From assembly GCF_000717655.1 (NCBI RefSeq), contig NZ_JNZY01000018.1:1-64000 (forward strand): 64,000 nucleotides of DNA, read 5' to 3'. The notes under the pieces were generated by a model. It searched no databases, was not told the origin of the DNA, and was given only the letters and a program-made list of their open reading frames with translations. Of this stretch, positions 48,956 through 57,775 are shown in pieces. The position numbers and the translations under genes were made by a program. How positions within the stretch are numbered: the stretch's first letter is position 1; the number at the start of each line of letters is the position of its first letter. This DNA comes from Streptomyces katrae. GTDB taxonomy: Bacteria; Actinomycetota; Actinomycetes; Streptomycetales; Streptomycetaceae.

Positions 48956-50145
48956 TACGCGCCTGGGGGGAGCGGATCCGGCGGGCGGATCCGCGGTGGC
49001 AGGACCTGGGACTGACGCTGCTCGTGCAGGTGGCGACGACGATTCCGTTCGTCGTGCCCCGCGATCCGCTGGATTCGCCGGCGACCTGGCCGGCGTACTT
49101 GCTGACCACGCTGGGCAACGTGCCGCTGGTGTGGCGGCGGCGTGCTCCCGTGTGGGTGATCCTCGGGATGGTCGCCGCCGGCTCGGTGTACACGCTGGCG
49201 CTGGACGGCCCCGGGCAGCCTCTGCCGTACGCCCCGCTGATCGGCGTGTACACGATGGCGCTCCTGTGCCCGGCCCGGGTGCGGATCACGATGGGCGTGA
49301 CCCTGACCGGGCTGATCCTCGCCTCCGTGGCGCTCAACACCGGGACGGCCAGGGAGCTGCTGTTCGCGCTGTTCGTCTTCGCGGCGGCGTACGCGCTGGG
49401 GCGGCTCCAGCACACCCGGCAGGCCTACACGGCGGCGGTCGAGGCACGGGCCGCCGAGCTGGAGCGGGCGAACCGGATCGAGGCGGAGCAGGCCGCGGCG
49501 CGCGAACGGGCCCGGATCGCACGGGAGATGCACGACATCCTCTCGCACGCCGTCAGCATCATGATCGTGCAGGCGGAGGCCGGTCCGGTGGCGGTGCGGC
49601 GGGCTCCGGAGCGGGCGGAGGCCGCCTTCGACGCGATCGCCGAGACGGGGCGGGACGCGATGGCGCAGCTGCGGACGATGCTGGGGGTGCTGCGGGCGGA
49701 CGGCACGGCGCAGGCCGCGCCGCGCACGCCGCAGCCGGGGATCGAGGAGCTGCCCGGGCTGCTGGAGCGGGTCCGCGGCAGCGGGCCGCAGGTGGCGTAC
49801 GAGCGGACGGGCGCGGTGCGCACGCTGCCCGCGGCGCTGGAGGCGACGGTGCACCGGGTGGTGCAGGAGGCACTGACGAACGTGGTGAAGCACGCCGGGG
49901 CCTCGACGGTGTCCGTACGGCTGGACTACGGGCCGCAGGCGCTCACGGTGACGGTGACGGACGACGGGCGGGGCCCGGATCCGGGAGCCGCTGCGGGCGG
50001 GCACGGCGGCGGGCACGGGCTGATCGGGATCCGGGAGCGGGCGGCGGCGCACGGTGGTACGGCGGAGTACGGACCCGGGCCCGATGGCCTGGGGTTCTCG
50101 GTCCGTGTCACCCTTGTAACCTCGCCGCTGGAGGTGGGGCGTTGA
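48952..50145 (+). CDS. Sensor histidine kinase (NarL-type partner)
   Basis: 397 aa, GTG start overlapping the upstream stop. Four to six membrane helices (about 20-150) form the sensor, then a HisKA_3 dimerisation helix with phosphorylated H194 (REMHDILSHAVSIM) and a HATPase domain with EALTNVVKHA, VTDDGRG and GLIGIRERAAAHGG. There is no obvious extracellular sensing domain, so it may sense the membrane itself. It is translationally coupled to the response regulator. Confidence 0.92.
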   Translation: MIRAWGERIRRADPRWQDLGLTLLVQVATTIPFVVPRDPLDSPATWPAYLLTTLGNVPLVWRRRAPVWVILGMVAAGSVYTLALDGPGQPLPYAPLIGVYTMALLCPARVRITMGVTLTGLILASVALNTGTARELLFALFVFAAAYALGRLQHTRQAYTAAVEARAAELERANRIEAEQAAARERARIAREMHDILSHAVSIMIVQAEAGPVAVRRAPERAEAAFDAIAETGRDAMAQLRTMLGVLRADGTAQAAPRTPQPGIEELPGLLERVRGSGPQVAYERTGAVRTLPAALEATVHRVVQEALTNVVKHAGASTVSVRLDYGPQALTVTVTDDGRGPDPGAAAGGHGGGHGLIGIRERAAAHGGTAEYGPGPDGLGFSVRVTLVTSPLEVGR

Positions 50146-50867
50146 CGATCCGTGTGGTGGTGGCCGACGACCAGGAGCTGGTGCGCAGCGGTTTCGCGAT
50201 GATCCTGGACGCGCAGGAGGACGTCGAGGTCGTCGCGGAGGCCGGGGACGGCGCGGCGGCGGTGGCGGCGGTGCGGGAGCTGAAGCCGGACGTGGCACTG
50301 CTGGACATCCGGATGCCGGTGCTCGACGGGATCGAGGCGTGCCGGGCGATCTCGGCCGGGACCCCGTGCCGGACGGTGATGCTGACGACCTTCGATTCGG
50401 ACGAGTACGTGTACGAGGCACTGCACGCGGGGGCGAGCGGGTTCCTGCTGAAGGACGTGCGGCGGGACGACCTGGTGCATGCCGTACGGGTTGTGGCGGC
50501 GGGCGAGTCGCTGCTGGCGCCTTCGGTGGCGCGGCGGCTGATCGAGGAGTACACGGCGGCGACGGCGCGGCCGGCGGCGGCCGGGGCGCTCCCCGCGCAG
50601 CGGCTGGAGGTGCTGACCGCGCGGGAGCGGGAGACGCTGCTGCATCTTGGGCGGGGGCTGTCGAATGCGGAGATCGCTGCCGCGCTGGTGGTGAGTGAGC
50701 ACACGGTGAAGTCGCATGTGGGTCATGTGCTGGCGAAGCTGGGGCTGCGGGACCGGATCCAGGCGGTGATCTGCGCGTACGAGACGGGTCTGATCTCGGC
50801 CGGGAGCGGGGCCGGGAGCGGGGCCGGAGCCGCGGCTGGCTCTGGGGTATCTCCCTCTGGGGAGTGA
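50142..50867 (+). CDS. LuxR/NarL-type response regulator
   Basis: 241 aa. TTG start at 50142 overlapping the kinase stop, with GGAGGTGGGG upstream. The receiver has the acidic pair D9/D10, phosphorylated D55 (VALLDIRMP) and the K of GFLLKD; the C-terminal LuxR helix-turn-helix reads LSNAEIAAALVVSEHTVKSHVGHVLAKLGL. The tail is a Gly/Ala/Ser repeat. Targets are unknown; the serine hydrolase just downstream is a candidate. Confidence 0.93.
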   Translation: MTIRVVVADDQELVRSGFAMILDAQEDVEVVAEAGDGAAAVAAVRELKPDVALLDIRMPVLDGIEACRAISAGTPCRTVMLTTFDSDEYVYEALHAGASGFLLKDVRRDDLVHAVRVVAAGESLLAPSVARRLIEEYTAATARPAAAGALPAQRLEVLTARERETLLHLGRGLSNAEIAAALVVSEHTVKSHVGHVLAKLGLRDRIQAVICAYETGLISAGSGAGSGAGAAAGSGVSPSGE

Positions 50868-51013
50868 GAAGGCGGTGGTCGGATCCCTCCCGCCGGTGAG
50901 TTGTCGTACCGGTGAAGACCCCTCTCGGTGGTGATCCGCGAACACCCCTCTGACCTGCAGCATTGAGTCATCGGGGCCACTGGGGCCCGGATGGTTCACA
51001 GGGGGGTTCCACC

Positions 51014-52243
51014 ATGAAGGTCCGTACGCGCACACTGATCGCCGCTGCTCTGGTCCTGGGCGTTGCAGCCGGACCGGCCGTCGCCCGGGCGGCCCCGGCG
51101 CCCGGGCCGGTGACTCCGCCGGTGGCAGCGCAGGCGTCCCCGGGCGTCACGGCGACGCCCGTCTACACGACCCCGCCCGACGCGGCGGCGCTGCGGAAGG
51201 CGATCTCCGGCGTCGGGCCGGACAGCAAGGATGCGACGGCCGCCCTGGTCCGGGTGGGCGGTACGAGCGGCCGCTGGGCGGGCAGTTCCGGCGTCGCCGA
51301 TGTCCGCACCGGACGCAGGGCCGACGACGGCGCCCGGTTCCGGGCGGGCTCCGTGACCAAGACCTTCACCGCGGCGGTGGTGCTCCAACTGGCCGCCGAG
51401 GGCAAGGTCGATCTGGACAAGCCGGTGCAGCATTACCTGCCGGGGCTGCTGCCGGCCGGCCCGAAGGGCTTCGAGCCCGTCAGCGTGCGGCAGTTGTTGA
51501 ACTACACGAGCGGCATCCAGCCCGCCGAGGGCCCCGGGGACTCGTTCGAGGCGCAGTACGCCCACCGGTTCGACGTGGTCGACCCGCATGCGCTGATCGC
51601 CGAAGCGGCGGCGAAGGGGCCCGAGTTCCGGCCGGGCGAGAAGCAGCACTACCTCAACATCGACTACACGGTCCTGGGCGTGCTGATCGAGAAGCTGACG
51701 GGGACGACGTACGAGCAGGCCGTGTCCGCCCGGATCCTCGAACCGCTGGGTCTGCACCACACTTCGGTTCCCTCGCGTCGGGAGAACCGGATACCGGGCC
51801 CGCACCACCATGGCTACCAGGCGGTGCAGAAGGCCGGCGGCGTGACCTCGCTGGTCGACGTGACCGAGTGGAACTCCTCGTCCAACTGGGCCGCCGGGGA
51901 CCTGATATCGACCACGGCGGACCTGGAGAAGTTCACCGAGGCCCTGTTCGGCGGCCGGGTGGTGCCGACGGCGCACCTGGAGGAGATGTTCACAGTGCCT
52001 GCGGTGCCGGACTTCGAGTCCGGGGAGGAGGCCGTGCAGACGGCGGGGATGAAGCGGTTCGTGCTGCCGGACGGCACCGTGGTCTACGGCAAGACGGGCT
52101 CCCGGTACGGCTACAGCACCGTGATCGGCGCGGCGCGCGATCTCTCGCGCACCCTCGTCTACTCCGTCAACTCCACCGACGCCAAGGGCCGGGACATGAA
52201 CGAGGTGGCCTACGGGATCGTCGCGGCGGCCTTCGCCCGGTAG
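51014..52243 (+). CDS. Secreted serine hydrolase of the beta-lactamase/DD-peptidase family
   Basis: 409 aa with a signal peptide (MKVRTRTLIAAALVLGVAAG..., cleavage after ARA near residue 26). The penicillin-binding motifs are present: SxxK at S113-K116 (GSVTKTF), the YxN-like HYLNIDY near residue 215, and KTG in VYGKTGSRYG. This class includes D-alanyl-D-alanine carboxypeptidases and esterases. Its 3' end overlaps the convergent gene by 34 bp. Confidence 0.88.
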   Translation: MKVRTRTLIAAALVLGVAAGPAVARAAPAPGPVTPPVAAQASPGVTATPVYTTPPDAAALRKAISGVGPDSKDATAALVRVGGTSGRWAGSSGVADVRTGRRADDGARFRAGSVTKTFTAAVVLQLAAEGKVDLDKPVQHYLPGLLPAGPKGFEPVSVRQLLNYTSGIQPAEGPGDSFEAQYAHRFDVVDPHALIAEAAAKGPEFRPGEKQHYLNIDYTVLGVLIEKLTGTTYEQAVSARILEPLGLHHTSVPSRRENRIPGPHHHGYQAVQKAGGVTSLVDVTEWNSSSNWAAGDLISTTADLEKFTEALFGGRVVPTAHLEEMFTVPAVPDFESGEEAVQTAGMKRFVLPDGTVVYGKTGSRYGYSTVIGAARDLSRTLVYSVNSTDAKGRDMNEVAYGIVAAAFAR

Positions 52244-52710
52244 CCGTCGGGCGACAGGCCCTCGAGGCGCTTGATCATGCGGCGGAGCACCAGCAGGGGT
52301 ACGACCCCGAAAACGCCGAACGACATGTCGATGACGCTCCACCCGAAGGGGATGCCCCGGATCGGGCCGCAGATCAGGGCCAGGGGGATCACGCCGACGC
52401 AGGCGATCATGCCGGCTTCGACGATCCAGATGTTGCGGACGGGGTCGCGGTGGACTCCGTAGAAGAAGACCGCGATCACCAGGTGGGCGAAGGCGAGCCA
52501 GTCGGTGCCGTAGAGGAGGAAGGGGTGGTCCGCGTCGGCCCGGTCCAGCCCTTCTCCCACCCGCCGCAGCCAGGTGTGGGACACGAGGGAGTTGGCCCAG
52601 TGCAATTCGCTGACCAGGGGGAAGGCGGTGAGGCCACTGAGCACGAGGCAGACGATGAACAGGACCAGCCAGGCACGGATCCGCCGCTGAAGGGCGCTTC
52701 TCTCGCTCAT
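52210..52710 (-). CDS. Membrane protein of unknown function
   Basis: 166 aa from the ATG at 52710. Four membrane helices are predicted (about 14-36, 60-85, 95-115, 120-145) with conserved-looking WANSLVSHTWLRRVGEGL and GTDWLAFAHLVIAVFFYG. I do not recognise the family well. It converges on, and overlaps, the serine hydrolase gene. Confidence 0.7.
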   Translation of the reverse strand: MSERSALQRRIRAWLVLFIVCLVLSGLTAFPLVSELHWANSLVSHTWLRRVGEGLDRADADHPFLLYGTDWLAFAHLVIAVFFYGVHRDPVRNIWIVEAGMIACVGVIPLALICGPIRGIPFGWSVIDMSFGVFGVVPLLVLRRMIKRLEGLSPDGYRAKAAATIP

Positions 52711-52808
52711 GGAAGGAAGCGTACGCCCGTTTCTGAACACGTTCAGCCAAATCTCTGAACGTGTTCAGTTCTGTGGCAGGACCGTGATCATTCGGCTCCG
52801 CCCGGCCC

Positions 52809-53987
52809 TCAGAGACCGACGATGGCGTTCCAGCGCTGGGCGAGGGAGCGGCGCTCGGCCGACGAGATGTCCCGGGCCACGACGAGCCGCTTGCGCATCT
52901 CCCCGTCCGGGAAGATCAGCGGGTTCTCGGCGAGTGCGGCGGTCTCCTTGTCCTCGGAACCGGCCAGCACCTCTCGGGCGGCCGGGACGGGGCAGACGTA
53001 GTTGACGGCGGCGGCGAGCTCGGCGGCCACCTCGGGGGCGTAGTAATAGTCGACCAGCGCCTCGGCGTTGACCTTGTGGCGGGCCAGGTTGGGGACGAGC
53101 AGGCTCTCCGCCCAGAGCTCGGCGCCCTCCTCCGGAACCACGAACTCGATGTCGGGGTTGTCCGCTTGGAGCTGGATGGCGTCGCCGGAGTACGCCTGGC
53201 AGGCCAGGACGTCGCCCTTGCTCAGATCGGAGGTGTAGTCGTTGCCGGTGAAGCGGCGGACGTGCTTCTTCTTCACCATGCTCTCCACCTGGTCGCACAT
53301 CCGGTGGAAGTCGGACTCGGTCCACCGGGTGACGTCCACGCCGTCGCCCTGCATCAGCAGGGCGAAGGACTCGTCCAGACCCGAGAAGAGGGTGACCTTG
53401 CCCGCCAGGTCCGGGTGCCACAGGTCCTTGACGGACTTGATCTCCCGGCCGAGCGCCTTGCGGTTGTAGGCGATGCCGGTGATTCCCGACTGCCACGGGA
53501 CGGTGTGCAGGCGGCCCTCGTCGAAGGCGGGGGACCGCAGCTGCGGGTCCAGATGGGCGGCCACGTTGGGCTGCGCCGACCGGTCCATCTTCTGGGCCCA
53601 GCCCAGGTGGACGAAGCGGGCGGCCATCCAGTCGCTGACCACCACCAGGTCGTGACCGGTCTCCTGGCGGTTCATCAGGGCCGGGCTGACCTTGCCGAAG
53701 AACTCGTCGTTGTCGTTGATCTCCTCGGTGTACCGGACCTCGATGCCGGTCTTCTCCGAGAAGGCGTCCAGCGTGGGACGGCGCTCCTCGTCCTCGTCAT
53801 CGGTGTCGATGTACAGCGGCCAGTTGGAGAAGGCGACCTTCTTGTCCCGGTCGGAGCGGTCCGTGCCTCCCCGGCGGTCCTCCGGAACGTAGGCGGCGGG
53901 CACACCGCAGCCGGCGAGGGCCGCGAACAGGCCGGCGGCACCGAGGCCGCGCAGGGCCGCGCGGCGGGAGAAGGCGAGTTCAGGCAT
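52809..53987 (-). CDS. Second PotD-like polyamine-binding lipoprotein
   Basis: 392 aa. Twin-arginine lipoprotein signal FSRRAALRGLGAAGLFAALAGCG, then VAFSNWPLYIDTDDEDEERRPTLDAF. It is a paralog of the PotD at 40671-41921 (shared FSNWxxYxDT, FGKVxPxL, RRFTGNDYTSDL). There are no transporter genes next to it, so it either uses PotABC or is a sensor or scavenging protein. It lies next to a gamma-aminobutyraldehyde-type dehydrogenase. Confidence 0.88.
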   Translation of the reverse strand: MPELAFSRRAALRGLGAAGLFAALAGCGVPAAYVPEDRRGGTDRSDRDKKVAFSNWPLYIDTDDEDEERRPTLDAFSEKTGIEVRYTEEINDNDEFFGKVSPALMNRQETGHDLVVVSDWMAARFVHLGWAQKMDRSAQPNVAAHLDPQLRSPAFDEGRLHTVPWQSGITGIAYNRKALGREIKSVKDLWHPDLAGKVTLFSGLDESFALLMQGDGVDVTRWTESDFHRMCDQVESMVKKKHVRRFTGNDYTSDLSKGDVLACQAYSGDAIQLQADNPDIEFVVPEEGAELWAESLLVPNLARHKVNAEALVDYYYAPEVAAELAAAVNYVCPVPAAREVLAGSEDKETAALAENPLIFPDGEMRKRLVVARDISSAERRSLAQRWNAIVGL

Positions 53988-54012
53988 GGGCAAAGCCTCG
54001 GGGAACAGAAGG

Positions 54013-54047
54013 GGGCGGGCAATAGACACATTGTCTACTGCCCGCCC
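54013..54047 (-). terminator. 35-bp hairpin after aldehyde dehydrogenase
   Basis: Two 16-base arms (gggcgggcaatagaca and tgtctactgcccgccc) with one mismatch and the loop cat, 45 bp past the dehydrogenase stop. Confidence 0.7.
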
Positions 54048-54091
54048 TCTCAAGCTCCTTCGGTGATCGACGCGATCTCCGTGGAGACCGA

Positions 54092-55531
54092 TCAGCCGTC
54101 GAGCGAGGTCATCACGTGCTTGATGCGGGTGTAGTCCTCGAAGCCGTAGGCGGAGAGGTCCTTGCCGTAGCCGGACTTCTTGAAGCCGCCGTGGGGCATC
54201 TCGGCCACGAGCGGGATGTGGGTGTTGATCCACACACAGCCGAAGTCGAGGTTCTTGGACATCCGCATCGCGCGGCCGTGGTCCTTGGTCCACACGGAGG
54301 AGGCGAGGGCGAACTCGACGCCGTTCGCGAACTGCAGGGCCTGGGCCTCGTCCGTGAACGACTGGACGGTGATGACGGGGCCGAAGACCTCGTTCTGGAT
54401 GATCTCGTCGTCCTGCTTGAGGCCCGAGACCACGGTCGGGGCGTAGAAGTAGCCCTTCTCGCCGACCTGGTGGCCGCCCGCCTCGACCTTGGCGTGCGCC
54501 GGGAGACGCTCGATGAAGCCTGCGACCTGCTTGAGCTGGTTCGGGTTGTTCAGCGGGCCGTAGAGCACGTCCTCGTCGTCCGGCTGGCCGGTCTTGGTGT
54601 CGGCCGCGGCCTTGGCGAGGGCGCTCACGAACTCGTCGTGGATGGACTCGTGGACGAGCACGCGGGTCGCGGCGGTGCAGTCCTGGCCGGCGTTGAAGTA
54701 GCCGGCGACGGCGATGTCCTCGACGGCCTTCGGGATGTCGGCGTCCTCGAAGACCACGACCGGGGCCTTGCCGCCGAGCTCCAGGTGGACGCGCTTGACG
54801 TCCTTCGAGGCGCTCTCGGCTACCTGCATGCCCGCGCGCACCGAGCCGGTGATGGAGGCCATCGCCGGGATGGAGTGCTCGACCATGGCCTTCCCGGTCT
54901 CACGGTCGCCGCAGACGACGTTGAAGACGCCCTTGGGCAGGATCGAGTCGATGATCTCGGCCATCAGGACGGTGGAGGCCGGGGTGGTGTCCGAGGGCTT
55001 GAGGACCACGGTGTTGCCCGCGGCGATGGCGGGGGCGAACTTCCACACGGCCATCATCATCGGGTAGTTCCAGGGCGCGACCTGGGCGCATACGCCGACC
55101 GGCTCACGGCGGATGATCGAGGTCATCCCGTCCATGTACTCGCCGGCCGAGCGGCCCTCGAGCAGGCGGGCCGCACCCGCGAAGAAGCGGATCTGGTCCA
55201 CCATCGGCGGCAGCTCCTCGCTGGCCGTCAGGCCCAGCGGCTTGCCGGTGTTCTGCGACTCGGCGGCCACGAGCTCCTCCGCGCGCGCCTCGAAGGCGTC
55301 CGCGATCTTGAGCAGGGCCTTCTGCCGCTCGGAGGGGGTGGTGTCCCGCCAGCCCGGGAAGGCGGCCGCGGCAGCGGCCATGGCGGCGTCGACGTCAGCC
55401 TGGCCGGAGAGCGGGGCGGTGGCGTACACCTCGCCGGTGGCGGGGTTGACCACCTCGGTGGTCCGCCCGTCGGCGGCGTCCTTGAACTCTCCGCCGATGT
55501 AGTTGCGCAGACGACGCAGTTCGGTGGTCAC
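54092..55531 (-). CDS. Aldehyde dehydrogenase, gamma-aminobutyraldehyde type
   Basis: 479 aa from the GTG at 55531 (AGGAG about 11 nt upstream), giving the N-terminus VTTELRRLRNYIGGEF. ALDH fold with PWNYPMMM, E251 (LELGG) and C285 (AGQDC). It is about half identical by eye to the ALDH at 41994 and lies opposite an Lrp regulator and putrescine aminotransferase, so it probably oxidises 4-aminobutanal made by that transaminase. Confidence 0.88.
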   Translation of the reverse strand: MTTELRRLRNYIGGEFKDAADGRTTEVVNPATGEVYATAPLSGQADVDAAMAAAAAAFPGWRDTTPSERQKALLKIADAFEARAEELVAAESQNTGKPLGLTASEELPPMVDQIRFFAGAARLLEGRSAGEYMDGMTSIIRREPVGVCAQVAPWNYPMMMAVWKFAPAIAAGNTVVLKPSDTTPASTVLMAEIIDSILPKGVFNVVCGDRETGKAMVEHSIPAMASITGSVRAGMQVAESASKDVKRVHLELGGKAPVVVFEDADIPKAVEDIAVAGYFNAGQDCTAATRVLVHESIHDEFVSALAKAAADTKTGQPDDEDVLYGPLNNPNQLKQVAGFIERLPAHAKVEAGGHQVGEKGYFYAPTVVSGLKQDDEIIQNEVFGPVITVQSFTDEAQALQFANGVEFALASSVWTKDHGRAMRMSKNLDFGCVWINTHIPLVAEMPHGGFKKSGYGKDLSAYGFEDYTRIKHVMTSLDG

Positions 55532-55700
55532 TCCAGCCACACTCCTGATCACATGTCCAACGATTGAGACGATTCCCAATCTTAGCCCCTAGGCGGACGC
55601 TTTCGGCAGGGCCAGACGCCACGACCTACGAAATCAGTGAGATCCAAGTCCCCAGACAACGGATTTCATCGATTCCGTCTTGCGGAACAGACGACTCCTC
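55532..55700. promoter_or_regulatory. Divergent promoter region with inverted repeat (putative Lrp operator)
   Basis: The 169-bp gap between the dehydrogenase and Lrp genes contains the inverted repeat gattg-N10-caatc (55562-55581) and, on the minus strand, TAAGAT (55584-55579) that could be a -10 element. Lrp proteins usually bind AT-rich palindromes, so this could be its operator, but this is inference. Confidence 0.35.
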
Positions 55701-56204
55701 GTGCACAGTGAGGTCGTGGTCAGTCGAAGCGCAGATTCCAGGAACAGACAACCGTCCCCTTCGGTCGATGCTGTGTCCCTGGCGATCATCGAGCAACTGC
55801 AGGAGGACGGGCGCCGTCCCTACGCAGCGATCGGCAAGGCCGTCGGCCTGTCGGAGGCAGCCGTTCGCCAGCGCGTGCAGAAGCTGCTCGACCAGGGCGT
55901 CATGCAGATCGTCGCCGTCACCGACCCGCTCACCGTGGGCCTGCGACGCCAGGCCATGGTCGGCATCAACGTCGAGGGCGACCTCGACCCGGTGGCCGAC
56001 GCACTGACCCAGATGGCCGAGTGCGAGTACGTGGTCATGACCGCGGGCTCGTTCGACCTGATGGTGGAGATCGTCTGCGAGGACGACGACCACCTGCTGG
56101 AGACGATCAACAAGAAGATCCGCGCGCTCCCCGGCGTGCGATCAACCGAAAGCTTCGTTTATCTGAAGCTGAAGAAGCAGACCTACATGTGGGGAACTCG
56201 ATAG
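55701..56204 (+). CDS. Lrp/AsnC-family transcriptional regulator
   Basis: 167 aa if it starts at the GTG at 55701; no clear ribosome-binding site precedes this or nearby starts, so translation may be leaderless. The helix-turn-helix LQEDGRRPYAAIGKAVGLSEAAVRQRVQKLLDQG is followed by the ligand-binding RAM domain (GINVEGDLDPVADALTQMAECEYVVMTAGSFDLMVEIV). It lies between divergently transcribed dehydrogenase and aminotransferase genes, so I infer it regulates polyamine catabolism. Confidence 0.85.
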   Translation: MHSEVVVSRSADSRNRQPSPSVDAVSLAIIEQLQEDGRRPYAAIGKAVGLSEAAVRQRVQKLLDQGVMQIVAVTDPLTVGLRRQAMVGINVEGDLDPVADALTQMAECEYVVMTAGSFDLMVEIVCEDDDHLLETINKKIRALPGVRSTESFVYLKLKKQTYMWGTR

Positions 56205-56207
56205 CCC

Positions 56208-57569
56208 GTGAGCCAGGACCTCTCCAAGACCGCGTACGACCACCTGTGGATGCACTTCACCCGCATGTCGTCGTACGAGAACTCCCCCGTCCCCACCATC
56301 GTGCGGGGTGAGGGCACCTACATCTTCGACGACAAGGGCAAGCGCTACCTGGACGGTCTCGCCGGACTGTTCGTGGTCAACGCCGGTCACGGCCGCAAGG
56401 AACTGGCCGAGGTAGCCTACAAGCAGGCCCAGGAACTCGCCTTCTTCCCCATCTGGTCCTACGCGCACCCGCAGGCCGTCGAGCTGGCCGAGCGCCTCGC
56501 CGGCTACGCTCCCGGCGACCTGAACAAGGTCTTCTTCACCACCGGCGGCGGCGAGGCCGTCGAGACCGCGTGGAAGCTCGCCAAGCAGTACTTCAAGCTG
56601 CAGGGCAAGCACACCAAGTACAAGGTCATCTCCCGCGCGGTCGCCTACCACGGCACCCCACAGGGCGCGTTGTCCATCACCGGCCTGCCGGCCCTGAAGG
56701 CCCCCTTCGAGCCGCTGGTGCCCGGCGCGCACAAGGTCCCGAACACCAACATCTACCGCGCCCCGATCTACGGCGACGACCCCGAGGCCTTCGGCCGCTG
56801 GTGCGCCGACCAGATCGAGCAGGAGATCCTGTTCGAAGGCGCCGACACCGTCGCCGCCGTCTTCCTCGAGCCGGTGCAGAACGCCGGCGGCTGCTTCCCG
56901 CCGCCGCCCGGGTACTTCCAGCGGGTCCGCGAGATCTGCGACGAGTACGACGTGCTCCTCGTCTCCGACGAGACGATCTGCGCCTTCGGCCGCCTCGGCA
57001 CGATGTTCGCCTGTGACAAGTTCGACTACGTCCCGGACATGATCACCTGCGCCAAGGGCATGACCTCGGGCTACTCCCCGATCGGTGCCTGCATCGTCTC
57101 GGACCGCATCGCCGAACCGTTCTACAAGGGCGGCAACACCTTCCTGCACGGCTACACCTTCGGCGGGCACCCGGTGTCCTCCGCGGTGGCGCTCGCCAAC
57201 CTCGACATCTTCGACAAGGAAGGCCTCAACCAGCACGTGCTGGACAACGAGGACGCCTTCTTCTCGACGCTGAAGAAGCTGCACGACCTGCCGATCGTCG
57301 GCGACGTCCGCGGCAACGGATTCTTCTACGGCATCGAGCTCGTCAAGGACAAGGTCACCAAGGAGTCCTTCACGGACGAGGAGACCGAGCGCGTGCTCTA
57401 CGGCTTCCTCTCCAAGGCGCTCTTCGAGAACGGCCTGTACTGCCGTGCCGACGACCGTGGCGACCCGGTCATCCAGCTGGCCCCGCCGCTGATCGCGGAC
57501 CAGGGCACCTTCGACGAGATCGAAGGCATCCTGCGCTCGGTGCTCACCGAGGCGTGGACCAAGCTGTAA
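56208..57569 (+). CDS. Class III aminotransferase, probable putrescine/diamine-pyruvate type
   Basis: 453 aa, GTG start 3 nt after the Lrp stop. A PLP-dependent omega-transaminase with GGGEAVETAWKLAKQYFKLQG, D254 (LLVSDETICAFGRLG) and the Schiff-base K283 (TCAKGMTSGYSPIG). It matches the SpuC/beta-alanine-pyruvate branch rather than gabT. The neighbouring dehydrogenase gives a putrescine to 4-aminobutanal to GABA route that does not need glutamylation. An 18-bp-stem terminator follows. Confidence 0.9.
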   Translation: MSQDLSKTAYDHLWMHFTRMSSYENSPVPTIVRGEGTYIFDDKGKRYLDGLAGLFVVNAGHGRKELAEVAYKQAQELAFFPIWSYAHPQAVELAERLAGYAPGDLNKVFFTTGGGEAVETAWKLAKQYFKLQGKHTKYKVISRAVAYHGTPQGALSITGLPALKAPFEPLVPGAHKVPNTNIYRAPIYGDDPEAFGRWCADQIEQEILFEGADTVAAVFLEPVQNAGGCFPPPPGYFQRVREICDEYDVLLVSDETICAFGRLGTMFACDKFDYVPDMITCAKGMTSGYSPIGACIVSDRIAEPFYKGGNTFLHGYTFGGHPVSSAVALANLDIFDKEGLNQHVLDNEDAFFSTLKKLHDLPIVGDVRGNGFFYGIELVKDKVTKESFTDEETERVLYGFLSKALFENGLYCRADDRGDPVIQLAPPLIADQGTFDEIEGILRSVLTEAWTKL

Positions 57570-57628
57570 AGAGCAGCACGGCGCGAAGAGCAGTAAAGCG
57601 CGGCGAAGAGCAGTAAACAGTCCGAAAC

Positions 57629-57681
57629 CACACGGCCCGGATCCCCCGTTCGAGTGAGAACGCGGGGGTCCGGGCCGTGTG
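57629..57681 (+). terminator. Strong terminator after aminotransferase
   Basis: About 18 bp of stem (starting cacacggcccgga, 57629-57646 with 57664-57681) and a large loop, 60 bp past the stop. Confidence 0.85.
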
Positions 57682-57775
57682 CTGTCACCATCCAAGACGT
57701 TCATCTCTTTACATCTCAGTACGGCGCCAGTGACCGAACCGGTTCCGCTTCGTTCCCCGGACGGAGGTGTACGCC

